Source of the DNA: Bacteroidales bacterium
Lineage (GTDB): Bacteria; Bacteroidota; Bacteroidia; Bacteroidales; VadinHA17
DNA length: 40,266 bases
Direction: 5' to 3'
NCBI GenBank assembly: GCA_024763075.1
Contig: JANTGF010000037.1
Span: 1-40,266 of the forward strand
Below, in pieces: positions 18,546-27,711 of the stretch; position 1 is the first letter of the stretch; every line of letters begins with the position of its first letter. Below the pieces are notes generated by a model that did no database searches, was not told the DNA's origin, and was given only the letters and a program-made list of their open reading frames with translations. The translations under genes were made by a program, and so were the position numbers.

Positions 18546-18717
18546 CTTTTTACTTTTTCACTTAGTAAGCAATGCCCCTTGTTCCATGCAGTTATCCTGA
18601 AAACTTCAAAACAAAAGATTGTTTTATCCTGTCTAAATTCACCTTTTATGTTGAAAGGCATTTGAATGTTATTTACTATATATATTTGGAATCCATTTAT
18701 TATCAATTATATTCTTA

Positions 18718-21700
18718 TTAAAAAGTATATCTGATCCCAAAATCACTTGTCCATCCGTAGCTTTCTAGGTGAATAGGCCTTGAATCTCCTTTCATATACT
18801 GTTCTTCCTGTATATTGTTGATATTAGCAATACTAAACAACAGTTCCAGCCCTTTTACAGGCAATGTCAATCTGCTTTGGAAATCCCACCTGACAAACGC
18901 AATCTTATCAACATGCTTCTCTACAGCCCCACTAAGACTGATAGGTATATCACTTATATATTGAAATGAAATCCAGGAATCAAATCCTTTGTAACTAAAG
19001 CCAAGTGATGCGTTTGCCAGATGCGAAGGCTGGTTAATCATAGGACCGGTAAAAGCAGAATCCACTCTGACTTTATTATAAATAACTCTTCCTGTATCGG
19101 TGGTATCGACAGATACCATAGTTACTTCTTCCCATGGATATTTGGTTTTATTATTTATGTAAGAGTAATTCAATGATAAAGTAAAAAAGTTAAATGGTTT
19201 CGGCAAATACCAGAAGTTGGTCTGCCATTCAGCTTCAAACCCTTTTACAGTTACATTGTATTTATGATTATAATATCCTGTAACATCCACCACATCAAAT
19301 TCAGAAAACGGAGGTATAGGTTCATCCTCTGCCAGCCGTGTCCAGGTCCTATCCCATATTTTATCCTTTGCTTTTTTATAAAAGCCATTTATCGAGAATA
19401 ATCCGACTTTCTTGTTATGAAAAGCTATGTTAAAATCGTAGTTAGTCCATAATTCCGGCCTTAATTGCGGATTTCCGGATTCGTATTTATAAGGAGTATT
19501 CACATTATCTACATAAACATAAGGCACAATCATGTTAAATAACGGCCTGTTCAGGGTCTGGGTAAAAGACCACTGGAATTGCAGGCTTTTCAATGCTTTG
19601 TATTTCAAATGAATCATAGGTAGAAAGTAGTCATTTCCCCGGTTTGCAAAGGTCTCATACCCCGGTATCTCAATGGTTTCATTTAATCTATGTTCCACAT
19701 ACCATGATTTCATATCTGCATTAACTTTTTCATACCGAAAGCCCGGCACAAGTGTTATTTTATTCCCAATAAAAAAAGTCGGCATCACATATCCGGCATA
19801 GTAACTCTGATTAATCGAGTAGTCATGTGCCACACTTGGTCTGGGTAGAATGTTACCCATAGCAATCTCAAAACCAAAAAGTGGTCCCCAAACTTTTGGG
19901 CCCTGCGCACGGTAATAGTCCATCATAGGGATCCAGTAGTTATATATCTGATTAATTTTATTCACATCAGGATACCAACCAAAAATATATCCTTCACCCA
20001 GGAAATTATCAATGTTACCGCCGACCATGTTTTCCATGGAAACAGCTGAATTATCATTTAGAGTGGTCCATTCCAGACCCTCTGTCCAGTTAATCCCGTC
20101 ACCTGTGGTTCTTTTTCCGGTTATAAAATCCTGAAATACATTGCTATGCCAGACAATTTGATCAAAATCCCTATTTCTTTCTTTATGCTTATACTGTCCT
20201 CCCATCTTAAGCTCCAATAAAATGGCGTCCGTGATCTGAAATCGGCGGATCAGGTCTATATGTGCTTCATACTGAGCTTCATTCTGCTCATTAAGATTCT
20301 TCTGAAAATTGGGGGCTATTACTGATCTCCCGCCAAGCCCGTAGGTTCGCAAATTTTCCCGGGTTTGTTCATTATTGGCCATCCTGAGGATCTCTGCCAA
20401 TGGCTTACTTCTGTCAGTCTGATCCAGTGAGCCTTTATAAAATCCCTGATAGCTCCTTACATCAACATTTCGGATTTCACTCCGGTTTTTTGATATTGTA
20501 TATGAACCTCCATAAATAATCTTAAGTTTTCCTGCGATTTGTGTTCCATGTATGGTTCCTGAATACACATTGGTCCTTCCTGCAATATTCTGATCTACAT
20601 TATAAAACACCTCTCCTGTAAGGGGTAAATATGTCTTGCTAATTATCGTACCATCATTTTGCGGATTGGAGGCAAAAAAGTTAGAGAACCTGATGGTTGA
20701 ACCTGGAGAAAAGTGATAATCCAAGACAAGTGTCCCGGAATTCCGGTGGACGATCCTTGAAACATCAGTAAGCCCGATAAAAGTATTATATAATGGAACA
20801 TATTCACCTTCAGGGCGAACTCCGGATTCCCAGTCGTAACTTGCATCCAGTTTCTGAGTACTTCGGTTTGTTCTTTCACTGGAAAGATTCAGTTCTACAC
20901 CCAACCTGTTTTGAAAGAAACGATCACCTATTTCAAATGCTAATTTAAAGTTTTTAAAATCATTATTCTGTGCATTATATCCTCCCTGAATCATGATATT
21001 GCAATTAAAACTGTCTGGAGCTGTTTTCAATATCATATTGACCGTACCAGCAACAGAATTTGCATCCATATCAGGTGTAATGGATTTGTAAACCTCAATT
21101 CCCTGGAGGGAATACTGCGAAATTCCAGACAAGCTGGCTGACCTGGAATCACCAGTGGCCGACGGAAGCTCAATACCGTTCAGTGTAACATTATTGTAAC
21201 TGGATGGCATCCCTCTAATTATGATGTTACTGGCTTCGCCACCCGACCTGGTAACGGTGATTCCGGGAAGGCGCCCGATGGCTTCAGCTGCATTGGCATC
21301 CGGATTCTGACGGATTCTGTCAGGAGCAACCACATTCGTTATTGCTGTGGAAGACAACTGCTGATTGATGGCTGCCATCTGACCTTTTGCCTGACGAGTT
21401 ACTACAACTTCTTCTAAATTACGGGAGTAGCTTTTTAATGAGATATCCTGGTGAACATTTGTATTTGCCTTGCCAAGATTGACCTGGAATGTTTGTTCTC
21501 TGTACCCAACATATATAACCTTCACAACAAATCTTCCATCAGGGACAGATCGTATCATATACTTTCCATTCAAATCGGAAATTCCACCAATTTTGGATTT
21601 TAAAGGGATTTCAATACCATTGTTGATTGAATCGGTCAATACAATATTAGCATATTGTAAAGGGTTTCCTTTCTCATCTGTTATCTTTCCACTGATTATA

Positions 21701-22065
21701 TTTTTTTGCATCTCTTTTTTATTCCCTGATTCAGGAATATCACTATGTTTATTGCTAACTATTACGATCTGGCGCTTATACAACTTATAAGTATTTTTTG
21801 TTTCTTTAAACACCTGATCAAGAATTGTCTCAACCGTTCCATTTTTTACTTCCACATTTACTCTTCGGTTTAGATCAACTGATTTCTCATTATAAAGCAG
21901 AATAAAATCACTTTTTTCTTCAATTATTTGAAAAACTTCACCTACAGTCACATTATTTAATTTAAGATTAAATTTTATTCCCTGAGAATAACTATCTACT
22001 GACAATGAACATGCAGTAAAAACAAATACAGTGAGTAGCTTTATCTTCAATGAAATTTTTCGCAT
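18718..22065 (-). CDS. TonB-dependent outer-membrane receptor with STN signalling domain
   Basis: A 1115-residue protein. After the signal peptide comes an STN domain (about 28-100: 'FNLKLNNVTVGEVFQIIEEK'). A carboxypeptidase-regulatory-like sandwich follows (about 124-213: 'ISGKITDEKGNPLQYANIVL'), then a plug (about 235-350: 'IRQNPDANAAEAIGRLPGI', 'NIIIRGMPSSYNNVTLNGIE'). A 22-strand-type barrel ends in the outer-membrane signature 'FGIRYTF'. The plug resembles the non-SusC receptors of the TonB-Xanth-Caul type rather than classical SusC. The STN domain should contact the FecR protein encoded just upstream and relay substrate binding. It probably imports oligosaccharides made by the surrounding enzymes. 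No SusD gene follows. Confidence 0.92.
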   Translation of the reverse strand: MRKISLKIKLLTVFVFTACSLSVDSYSQGIKFNLKLNNVTVGEVFQIIEEKSDFILLYNEKSVDLNRRVNVEVKNGTVETILDQVFKETKNTYKLYKRQIVIVSNKHSDIPESGNKKEMQKNIISGKITDEKGNPLQYANIVLTDSINNGIEIPLKSKIGGISDLNGKYMIRSVPDGRFVVKVIYVGYREQTFQVNLGKANTNVHQDISLKSYSRNLEEVVVTRQAKGQMAAINQQLSSTAITNVVAPDRIRQNPDANAAEAIGRLPGITVTRSGGEASNIIIRGMPSSYNNVTLNGIELPSATGDSRSASLSGISQYSLQGIEVYKSITPDMDANSVAGTVNMILKTAPDSFNCNIMIQGGYNAQNNDFKNFKLAFEIGDRFFQNRLGVELNLSSERTNRSTQKLDASYDWESGVRPEGEYVPLYNTFIGLTDVSRIVHRNSGTLVLDYHFSPGSTIRFSNFFASNPQNDGTIISKTYLPLTGEVFYNVDQNIAGRTNVYSGTIHGTQIAGKLKIIYGGSYTISKNRSEIRNVDVRSYQGFYKGSLDQTDRSKPLAEILRMANNEQTRENLRTYGLGGRSVIAPNFQKNLNEQNEAQYEAHIDLIRRFQITDAILLELKMGGQYKHKERNRDFDQIVWHSNVFQDFITGKRTTGDGINWTEGLEWTTLNDNSAVSMENMVGGNIDNFLGEGYIFGWYPDVNKINQIYNYWIPMMDYYRAQGPKVWGPLFGFEIAMGNILPRPSVAHDYSINQSYYAGYVMPTFFIGNKITLVPGFRYEKVNADMKSWYVEHRLNETIEIPGYETFANRGNDYFLPMIHLKYKALKSLQFQWSFTQTLNRPLFNMIVPYVYVDNVNTPYKYESGNPQLRPELWTNYDFNIAFHNKKVGLFSINGFYKKAKDKIWDRTWTRLAEDEPIPPFSEFDVVDVTGYYNHKYNVTVKGFEAEWQTNFWYLPKPFNFFTLSLNYSYINNKTKYPWEEVTMVSVDTTDTGRVIYNKVRVDSAFTGPMINQPSHLANASLGFSYKGFDSWISFQYISDIPISLSGAVEKHVDKIAFVRWDFQSRLTLPVKGLELLFSIANINNIQEEQYMKGDSRPIHLESYGWTSDFGIRYTF

Positions 22066-22145
22066 ACCTTCTGGTAATCACAAATATTTCCAGTATTTTT
22101 TATAGTTTTGCAAAGTTTAGATTAAACGTAAGTTTAAATTTACAT

Positions 22146-22179
22146 GAAAACCGGAGGGCCTGCACGCTCACCGGTTTTC
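22146..22179. terminator. Hairpin between anti-sigma and receptor genes
   Basis: A 9-bp inverted repeat (GAAAACCGG / CCGGTTTTC) with a 16-nt loop lies in the 291-bp gap between the FecR stop (22357) and the receptor start (22065). A T-run follows on the plus strand, and on the minus strand the arm itself ends in TTTT. It could terminate or attenuate the sigma/anti-sigma transcript so that the receptor is driven separately. Apart from this hairpin I see no gene in the gap and no clear promoter match. Confidence 0.55.
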
Positions 22180-22356
22180 GTTTTTATTATGTATGAAATA
22201 TATATTATTTAGTTCCCGTCCATAAAGTCAGTATTTGATTCAGAATGCTTGAGTTCGAGGCTTACTAAGTTTTTAAAATCAAGGAGTTTTCTTTCGTAAA
22301 TAACTATTTTAAAGACGAGCATAACAAAGAAATCAGACATAATGGATAAACACTAT

Positions 22357-23571
22357 TTAGTTTTGCTCAATATAAATAGTATCTCCATTCATCCGATATT
22401 CAAATTTAGCCACATCATCCAAAGCATTCATTACTTCCCCCAATGATTTTTTTAAATCAAGCTTTCCTGAGATTAACTGTGTATAATTAAAGTTTCCCGG
22501 TATCTTAATATCAACATTATAGTACCTCTCCAACTTTGCAAAAACAACCTGCAAACTTTCTTGTGAGAACTGCAACCATCCCTCGGTCCAGGTAATATAT
22601 TGATCAGCACCTGGTTCATATGAAACTTTCACTTCATTATTCTGCATATCGAAACTTGCCTTTTGGTAAGGCTTTAAAACAACTTCATTCCATCTCAGCC
22701 CCAAAGATGTTTGTCTTCTTACAGCAACACTTCCTTCTAAAAGTATGGTTTCAATACTCGCATCATTGGCATATGCTGATACATTGAAATGGGTACCTAA
22801 AACTTTAATATTTATTTGACCGGCACTCACGATAAATGGTTGCTTTTTATTTTTAGCTACTTCAAAATAAGCCTCCCCCTGAAGAAACACCTCCCTGTTT
22901 TCTCCTGTAAACCGTGAGGGGAATGCAAAACGAGTACCTGCATTGAGCCAAACCTTAGTACCATCTGATAGATAGAGTACCGACTTTTCTCCAAAAGGAA
23001 TGACAAGCTCATTCATCTGAACTCTCTTACCAGACCGAACTTCTAATTTTGACAAATCAATTACACTGTCATTATTTATTACCAGTTTATTGTCATTTTT
23101 CAATAAAATTTTTGAATTATTTGTTTTTAAAGCAATTTGCTCACCATTAGAAAGGACTAATCTGGCCTCATTATTATGATTTATTATATCAGAATATGTA
23201 AACTGATATCCACTATCCCTGGCCCCAAAATAAACATAACTGAGTGCTCCAATGCAAAGAATCAGAAAAAATGAAGCTGCCCAATACAATGACCTCCGAA
23301 TTTTCAAGGTTTGAGTTTTCCTTTTATGAGAATGATCAAACCGCTCAATGTTTTGCCACATTTTTAACACTTCCCTTTCATCCAAAATATTGGATGTGTC
23401 ACGCAATGACAGAACTATTTCACGGGCTCTTTTTACTTTTATTCTGAATTCAGGATTTTTTTCAATGAAAATTTTCCATTCCTGATCTTTTTCACCATTT
23501 AGAATCCACGCAAAAAATCGTTTATCGTCCGCAAGTTCTTCAATACTGTATTTAAGATATCTTAATTCCAT
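22357..23571 (-). CDS. FecR-family anti-sigma factor
   Basis: A 404-residue inner-membrane protein. A cytoplasmic N-terminus (~1-90), likely to bind the sigma factor, is followed by one membrane segment (about 92-112: 'SLYWAASFFLILCIGALSYV'). Then come a periplasmic FecR domain ('VIPFGEKSVLYLSDGTKVWL', 'GEAYFEVAKNKKQPFIV', 'VLGTHFNVSAY') and a C-terminal DUF4974-type domain ('SLQVVFAKLERYYNVDI', 'ISGKLDL'). The layout is that of Bacteroidota FecR regulators, which receive a signal from the STN domain of a TonB-dependent receptor and then free their ECF sigma factor. It is 169 bp downstream of the sigma gene and 291 bp upstream of the receptor gene, all on one strand. Confidence 0.93.
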   Translation of the reverse strand: MELRYLKYSIEELADDKRFFAWILNGEKDQEWKIFIEKNPEFRIKVKRAREIVLSLRDTSNILDEREVLKMWQNIERFDHSHKRKTQTLKIRRSLYWAASFFLILCIGALSYVYFGARDSGYQFTYSDIINHNNEARLVLSNGEQIALKTNNSKILLKNDNKLVINNDSVIDLSKLEVRSGKRVQMNELVIPFGEKSVLYLSDGTKVWLNAGTRFAFPSRFTGENREVFLQGEAYFEVAKNKKQPFIVSAGQINIKVLGTHFNVSAYANDASIETILLEGSVAVRRQTSLGLRWNEVVLKPYQKASFDMQNNEVKVSYEPGADQYITWTEGWLQFSQESLQVVFAKLERYYNVDIKIPGNFNYTQLISGKLDLKKSLGEVMNALDDVAKFEYRMNGDTIYIEQN

Positions 23572-23740
23572 TAACGATTATTATTTACTATAACTATTTG
23601 TTTAAAAACCATATTAATACATATACATTTTAAATAGTTCCATTTATTATAAAAAGAGAACTAATGATACTTTGTGGACAAAAAAATAAATTATTCATTT
23701 AAATAGGACTATTTTATAAAACTTAATAATTGTATTAAAT

Positions 23741-24298
23741 TTAGCTTTCAGATAAATATTGCTTTAATACTTTTAATGCTCTAAAATTTAGTTTTCTTGC
23801 AGAGTCGTATTTTAATGACATGATTTCACAAATCTGTTCATAACTAAAATCACAGGTAAACCGGTAAAAAAGTATTTCACGCTGCTTTTGGCTTAATTTC
23901 CTTATCCCTCTTTGAACCATCTTCTCTCGGCTGGTTAATTCTTCCTTACCATTCAATTCCTGTTCCGAAAAACCCACACTTTCAGTTCCTGAAATATTTT
24001 CTACCTCCGAATCCACATACAAAGGTTGTTTTTTAAGGTTTTGCAACAGTTTTCTTCTAAAAGACACAATCAGATAAAACTTAATATTATCCGTATCCCC
24101 CAAATTCTTACGGGTTCTGAGTAAATCAAAAAATAAATCCTGGATGGTATCCTTAATTAATTCGTCGTCTTTTGAAAATTTCTTTCCGTACCTGAAAAGA
24201 AGCTGTACATGTTGGTGATATATATGAGAAAGTGCATAATTCTCACCTTTTCTAAAATCCGCCCATATCTTTTTTTCAGAATTCATTTCCATTTTCAA
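23741..24298 (-). CDS. ECF RNA polymerase sigma factor
   Basis: A 185-residue sigma-70 family protein with only regions 2 and 4. Region 2 covers about 25-95 ('DELIKDTIQDLFFDLLRTR', 'IKFYLIVSFRRKLLQNLKK'). Region 4 covers about 125-180 ('RKLSQKQREILFYRFTCDFS', then 'YEQICEIM' and 'SARKLNFRALKVLKQYL'), a helix-turn-helix for the -35-type element. The start may be either Met1 or the Met five codons later. With the FecR gene that follows it should switch on the receptor block when a glycan is sensed. A possible housekeeping promoter lies at 24381-24409. Confidence 0.92.
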   Translation of the reverse strand: MKMEMNSEKKIWADFRKGENYALSHIYHQHVQLLFRYGKKFSKDDELIKDTIQDLFFDLLRTRKNLGDTDNIKFYLIVSFRRKLLQNLKKQPLYVDSEVENISGTESVGFSEQELNGKEELTSREKMVQRGIRKLSQKQREILFYRFTCDFSYEQICEIMSLKYDSARKLNFRALKVLKQYLSES

Positions 24299-24380
24299 AT
24301 CTCAAAGTTAATTTAAAAATGCTTAAGTACTATTATTAAAGTCGTTCCGGATTAACTTAAAATTCCGCATATTTTCATTC

Positions 24381-24409
24381 CAAATTTATCTTTAAGCATG
24401 ATTTACAAC
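24381..24409 (-). promoter_or_regulatory. Possible promoter of the ECF sigma gene
   Basis: On the minus strand the sequence TAAATTTG (24388 to 24381) matches the Bacteroidota -7 pattern TAnnTTTG. GTTG lies 17 nt upstream of it, near the expected place for the -33 TTTG element. It would give a leader of about 75 nt before the start at 24298. The -33 match and spacing are imperfect. The rest of the 258-bp gap towards the divergent gene at 24557 shows nothing else that I can name. Confidence 0.35.
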
Positions 24410-24556
24410 CATTTCCAACCTGGATAATTCATATTAAGTCTGATAAAAAGTCTATATTCAAAAATATTAAAATTATTTCTTTTCCCACTTTAGCCAATTT
24501 TTAATATATTGTCTAACTTTTGACTTTCCGGTGGCAAAAAGTATCTAGAAACAGAA

Positions 24557-26815
24557 ATGCATTTAAGATTTCATATCTCAATTCTACTAGGCACTCTTTA
24601 TGCCTTAATGTGTGGGTATTCAGGTGCATCTGAGCCTCTTGTAATAAAAAAAATCCAAAAAGATATTGTTTTTGACGGATCTCCTTTTGAAGAGGTATGG
24701 AATGAGGTAACACCCATACCAATGATAATGTACATGCCTAATTTTGGCGATAAGCCTACTGAGAAAACAGAAGTACGTATGTATTACAATGCTGATTTTC
24801 TTTATGTTTCCGGAAGGCTTTATGATAAAGATGCATCCAAGATCAGCAATCTGTCAAAAAAAAGAGATGAATATTCTGGTAATAGCGATGGGTTTGGTAT
24901 CATCATCGACAGTTTTAATGATAAGGAGAATGCCTTGGCCTTCCTGACATACCCTTCCGGTACACGAATGGATTTCACTGTTTTCAACGATGCAGTTGGA
25001 GGATCTGGCCGGATGCCTTTCAATGAAAGCTGGAATACCTTCTGGGATGTGAAAACAATTATTAATGAAAAGGGGTGGTTTGTAGAAATGCGAATTCCTG
25101 TTTCCAGCTTACGTTTTCAGGAAAAAAACAATGAGGCAGTTATGGGCCTTATTATCTGGAGGTGGATACCCCACAAAGATGAAATGCAAATATTCCCTGC
25201 AATTGATCCTAAATATGGTGAGTTTGCAAGCATGAAACCCTCAAAAGCCAGAGAAGTTACTTTCAAAGATATAAAATCCAAAAAACCCATTTATTTAACG
25301 CCTTATTTATTAACAGGTTTTGATCAGCAATCCGTTCTGAATAATACGGAAACATTTTATGAACAGGAGAATAGACCCATATTTAAATTTGGTGGTGACC
25401 TGAAATACGGAATCAACCCAAACCTCACTTTAGACCTGACCTTAAACACAGATTTTGCACAAGTTGAAGCAGACAACCAACAGGTTAACCTAACCCGATA
25501 CTCTCTTTTTTTTCCGGAAAAACGGCAATTTTTCCAGGAACGATCCAGCGTTTTTAGTTTTAGCCTGGGAGGTCCGCAAAATTTATTTTACAGTCGCCGG
25601 ATTGGTTTACATGAAGGAGAAGAAGTCCAGTTATATGGTGGTGCCCGTCTGGTAGGCAGGGTTGGAAAGTGGGATATGGGTTTTTTAAATATGCAAACTG
25701 CACCGCTGTATGGAAAATCCGAAATTGACAGTGATCAGGATTCCCTTCTTCTGAATTCTGAGAATTTCGGTGTCCTGAGAATGAGGCGACAGGTCCTAAA
25801 TGAGAATAGCTATGTTGGGGGTATTTTTACTTCCCGGATCGGGTCAGATGGCAGTTACAATCTTGTTTATGGTTTAGACGGGATTTTCAGGTTGTTTGGG
25901 GACGATTACCTTGATATAAAATGGGCACAAACATTTGAAACAGGAAATACAAATAATCTCCTGTCTATGGATCCTGCAAAATTCAGGATACAATGGGAGC
26001 GAAGAAATGACAAAGGGTTTGCTTATACTTTTTCTGTTTCTCATTCAGGAACAGATTTTAACCCGGGGGTAGGATTCGAAATGAGGGATGATTATAACGG
26101 TACATGGAATATCCTTCAGTGGGGATGGTTGCCCGGAGAAAATTCAAAACTTCAAAACCATAAAGTTTTTTTACGATTTAAAGCGAACACAAGAGTTAAG
26201 GATAACAGTCTGGAATCGGCAGCAATTGAGCCGGGATGGAGTTTTCAATCCAAAAGTTTCTTTCAGGGAAATTTCCGGCTCAGATATTTGGTTGAAGATC
26301 TACTGGAAAACTTTGAATTATCAGATGATGTAATTATTCCGGCAGGAAGGTATAATTTTGCAACAACCCAGCTTAGGTTATCCACGCCCGTCTCAAGTCC
26401 GTTTTTTGTAAACAATATGATTGATGCGGGCCAATTTTATGATGGTAACAGAATCTCCGTTAATATCGAACCTACCTGGAGCGTTTCTACCAGCTTTGCC
26501 TTTAGCGGAACCTATCAGTACAATTATTTAATTTTTCCGGTAAGAAGCCAATCATATGTTACACATATTGGCAGGGTTAAAGTTCTCTACATGTTAAATA
26601 CAAAGATTACCTTCAGTGCTTTTGTTCAATACAATAGTGATATAGATGCCATTAGTACAAATTTCAGATTCAGATACAATCCACGTGAAGGAAACGATCT
26701 TTACCTGGTCTTCAATGAAGGAAGAAATACCGATCTGTATCGGGAAGCTCCACCATTACCTGGTGTTTCCAACCGAAACATTATGATCAAATACACTTAT
26801 ACGTTTCGCTTGTAA
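24557..26815 (+). CDS. CBM9-like/DUF5916 outer-membrane barrel protein
   Basis: A 752-residue exported protein (leader ISILLGTLYALMCGYSGA). The N-terminal ~200 residues are a CBM9-like sandwich ('IVFDGSPFEEVWNEVTPIP', 'TEVRMYYNADFLYVSGRLYD', 'GWFVEMRIPVSSLRF'). The rest is a DUF5916 region ('TLDLTLNTDFAQVEADNQQV', 'FFPEKRQFFQE', 'FYSRRIGL') made of amphipathic strands that end in 'IMIKYTYTFRL', so a beta-barrel in the outer membrane is likely. Family members are common in Bacteroidota, and their role is not settled; binding of a sugar or help in transport is possible. It is divergent from the ECF sigma gene. Confidence 0.85.
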   Translation: MHLRFHISILLGTLYALMCGYSGASEPLVIKKIQKDIVFDGSPFEEVWNEVTPIPMIMYMPNFGDKPTEKTEVRMYYNADFLYVSGRLYDKDASKISNLSKKRDEYSGNSDGFGIIIDSFNDKENALAFLTYPSGTRMDFTVFNDAVGGSGRMPFNESWNTFWDVKTIINEKGWFVEMRIPVSSLRFQEKNNEAVMGLIIWRWIPHKDEMQIFPAIDPKYGEFASMKPSKAREVTFKDIKSKKPIYLTPYLLTGFDQQSVLNNTETFYEQENRPIFKFGGDLKYGINPNLTLDLTLNTDFAQVEADNQQVNLTRYSLFFPEKRQFFQERSSVFSFSLGGPQNLFYSRRIGLHEGEEVQLYGGARLVGRVGKWDMGFLNMQTAPLYGKSEIDSDQDSLLLNSENFGVLRMRRQVLNENSYVGGIFTSRIGSDGSYNLVYGLDGIFRLFGDDYLDIKWAQTFETGNTNNLLSMDPAKFRIQWERRNDKGFAYTFSVSHSGTDFNPGVGFEMRDDYNGTWNILQWGWLPGENSKLQNHKVFLRFKANTRVKDNSLESAAIEPGWSFQSKSFFQGNFRLRYLVEDLLENFELSDDVIIPAGRYNFATTQLRLSTPVSSPFFVNNMIDAGQFYDGNRISVNIEPTWSVSTSFAFSGTYQYNYLIFPVRSQSYVTHIGRVKVLYMLNTKITFSAFVQYNSDIDAISTNFRFRYNPREGNDLYLVFNEGRNTDLYREAPPLPGVSNRNIMIKYTYTFRL

Positions 26816-26903
26816 TTCCAGGTCGATACCGCCAGAGAATATAGAAACCGGGAATGTGAACTATGCAAAAGAATAGTTGAAACAATATTAGGGACTGAAA
26901 ATT

Positions 26904-27515
26904 CTATTCTTCAGTGATATCAACCCGTACTCTGACAACACCTCTGAAATCACCCTGAGAATAGCCAAGAGCCTTGTCTTCCGGATATTTTTCCTTAAGG
27001 AAACTCACTAAAGAAGGATCCATAGATTCAGGGTCTCCGTGACAATTCAGGCAAAGAGCTCCGATTTTTAAGGGTTTATAATAGTAAAAATAGGTTTCAT
27101 CCTCTGTTTTTATTTTCTGTATATAGTCCTTTGGGAGTCCCTCTTTGCTCCTTGCCTTTTTTTCCAGATTATGTAATGCCAGCTCTTCAAACTCATCCGG
27201 AGCATTCTTAGGATTCCTATACTTAAATGTAGTTCTTTTTACTTTCACCGGAAGCTCAGAAGCTACTTCAAGCAAATAAGTCAATGGCATAGCCCGTATA
27301 TTGCACAAGCGGGTGGCACCGACCAGGCCTTCATTTTGAATTCCCTGTACCAATTCTTTTTTTAAGGCAACCAATAACTTTCCTGAGACCTCATCGCCAA
27401 TTGGTCTGACAACCCGAACCTCCTTTTCAGAAGGTTCCGTAACAGAATTATCCCCGTAATAACACCCAAAAAAGGTAAAGAAAAAAAGAAAACTTATACC
27501 AACATTAATTTTCAT
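26904..27515 (-). CDS. DUF3365 (Tll0287-like) c-type haem lipoprotein
   Basis: The Met at 27515 is chosen over 27566 because it opens the lipoprotein leader (VGISFLFFFTFFGC, Cys18); the product is 203 residues. The domain is Tll0287-like/DUF3365, with 'LRTTF'-type basic patches ('VKRTTFKYRNPKNAPDEFE'), 'TYFYYYKPLKIGALCLNCHG' and a C-terminal 'GDFRGVVRVRVDI'. The CLNCH motif (about 155-159) is a CxxCH haem c attachment site. Such domains are proposed redox or gas sensors. It has no obvious link to glycan breakdown. Its leader DNA (27567-27660) is rich in inverted repeats. Confidence 0.85.
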   Translation of the reverse strand: MKINVGISFLFFFTFFGCYYGDNSVTEPSEKEVRVVRPIGDEVSGKLLVALKKELVQGIQNEGLVGATRLCNIRAMPLTYLLEVASELPVKVKRTTFKYRNPKNAPDEFEELALHNLEKKARSKEGLPKDYIQKIKTEDETYFYYYKPLKIGALCLNCHGDPESMDPSLVSFLKEKYPEDKALGYSQGDFRGVVRVRVDITEE

Positions 27516-27566
27516 GTGTTTATAATTTTGTATTCTGCTAGTATTGTGTTCTTTATGTTTTGTCAC

Positions 27567-27594
27567 GATTTTTTCGTGCTGCGCGAAAAAAATC
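27567..27594. repeat. Inverted repeat in the leader of the haem lipoprotein gene
   Basis: GATTTTTTCG (27567-27576) and CGAAAAAAATC (27584-27594) pair around the loop TGCTGCG, with one unpaired A. The structure lies 50-80 bp upstream of the haem lipoprotein start. It may be a terminator for the upstream gene at 27712-28389 or a folded leader. Confidence 0.5.
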
Positions 27595-27627
27595 TTGCCA
27601 AAACGGTTTTTTCTATTTTTAATTCCC

Positions 27628-27660
27628 GGGGTTATTAAGATTTAACCCCAATCGGGGTTT
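27628..27660. promoter_or_regulatory. Two mutually exclusive hairpins (attenuator-like) or overlapping terminators
   Basis: Three blocks lie in a row: GGGGTTA (27628-27634), TAACCCC (27643-27649) and GGGGTTT (27654-27660). The middle block can pair with either neighbour but not both: 7 bp with an 8-nt loop, or 6-7 bp with a 4-nt loop. The small hairpin is followed by TATAAA on the plus strand. The structures lie between 27712-28389 and the haem lipoprotein gene. Confidence 0.45.
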
Positions 27661-27711
27661 TATAAACATTTCCTTGTGTATCGGTTTGGCTATCATGAAT
27701 GTTTCATCTTG

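Noticed and set aside
18718-22065. Canonical SusC of a SusC/SusD pair
   Set aside because: The plug motifs look like non-SusC TonB-dependent receptors, and no SusD-type lipoprotein is encoded next to it or elsewhere in the window.
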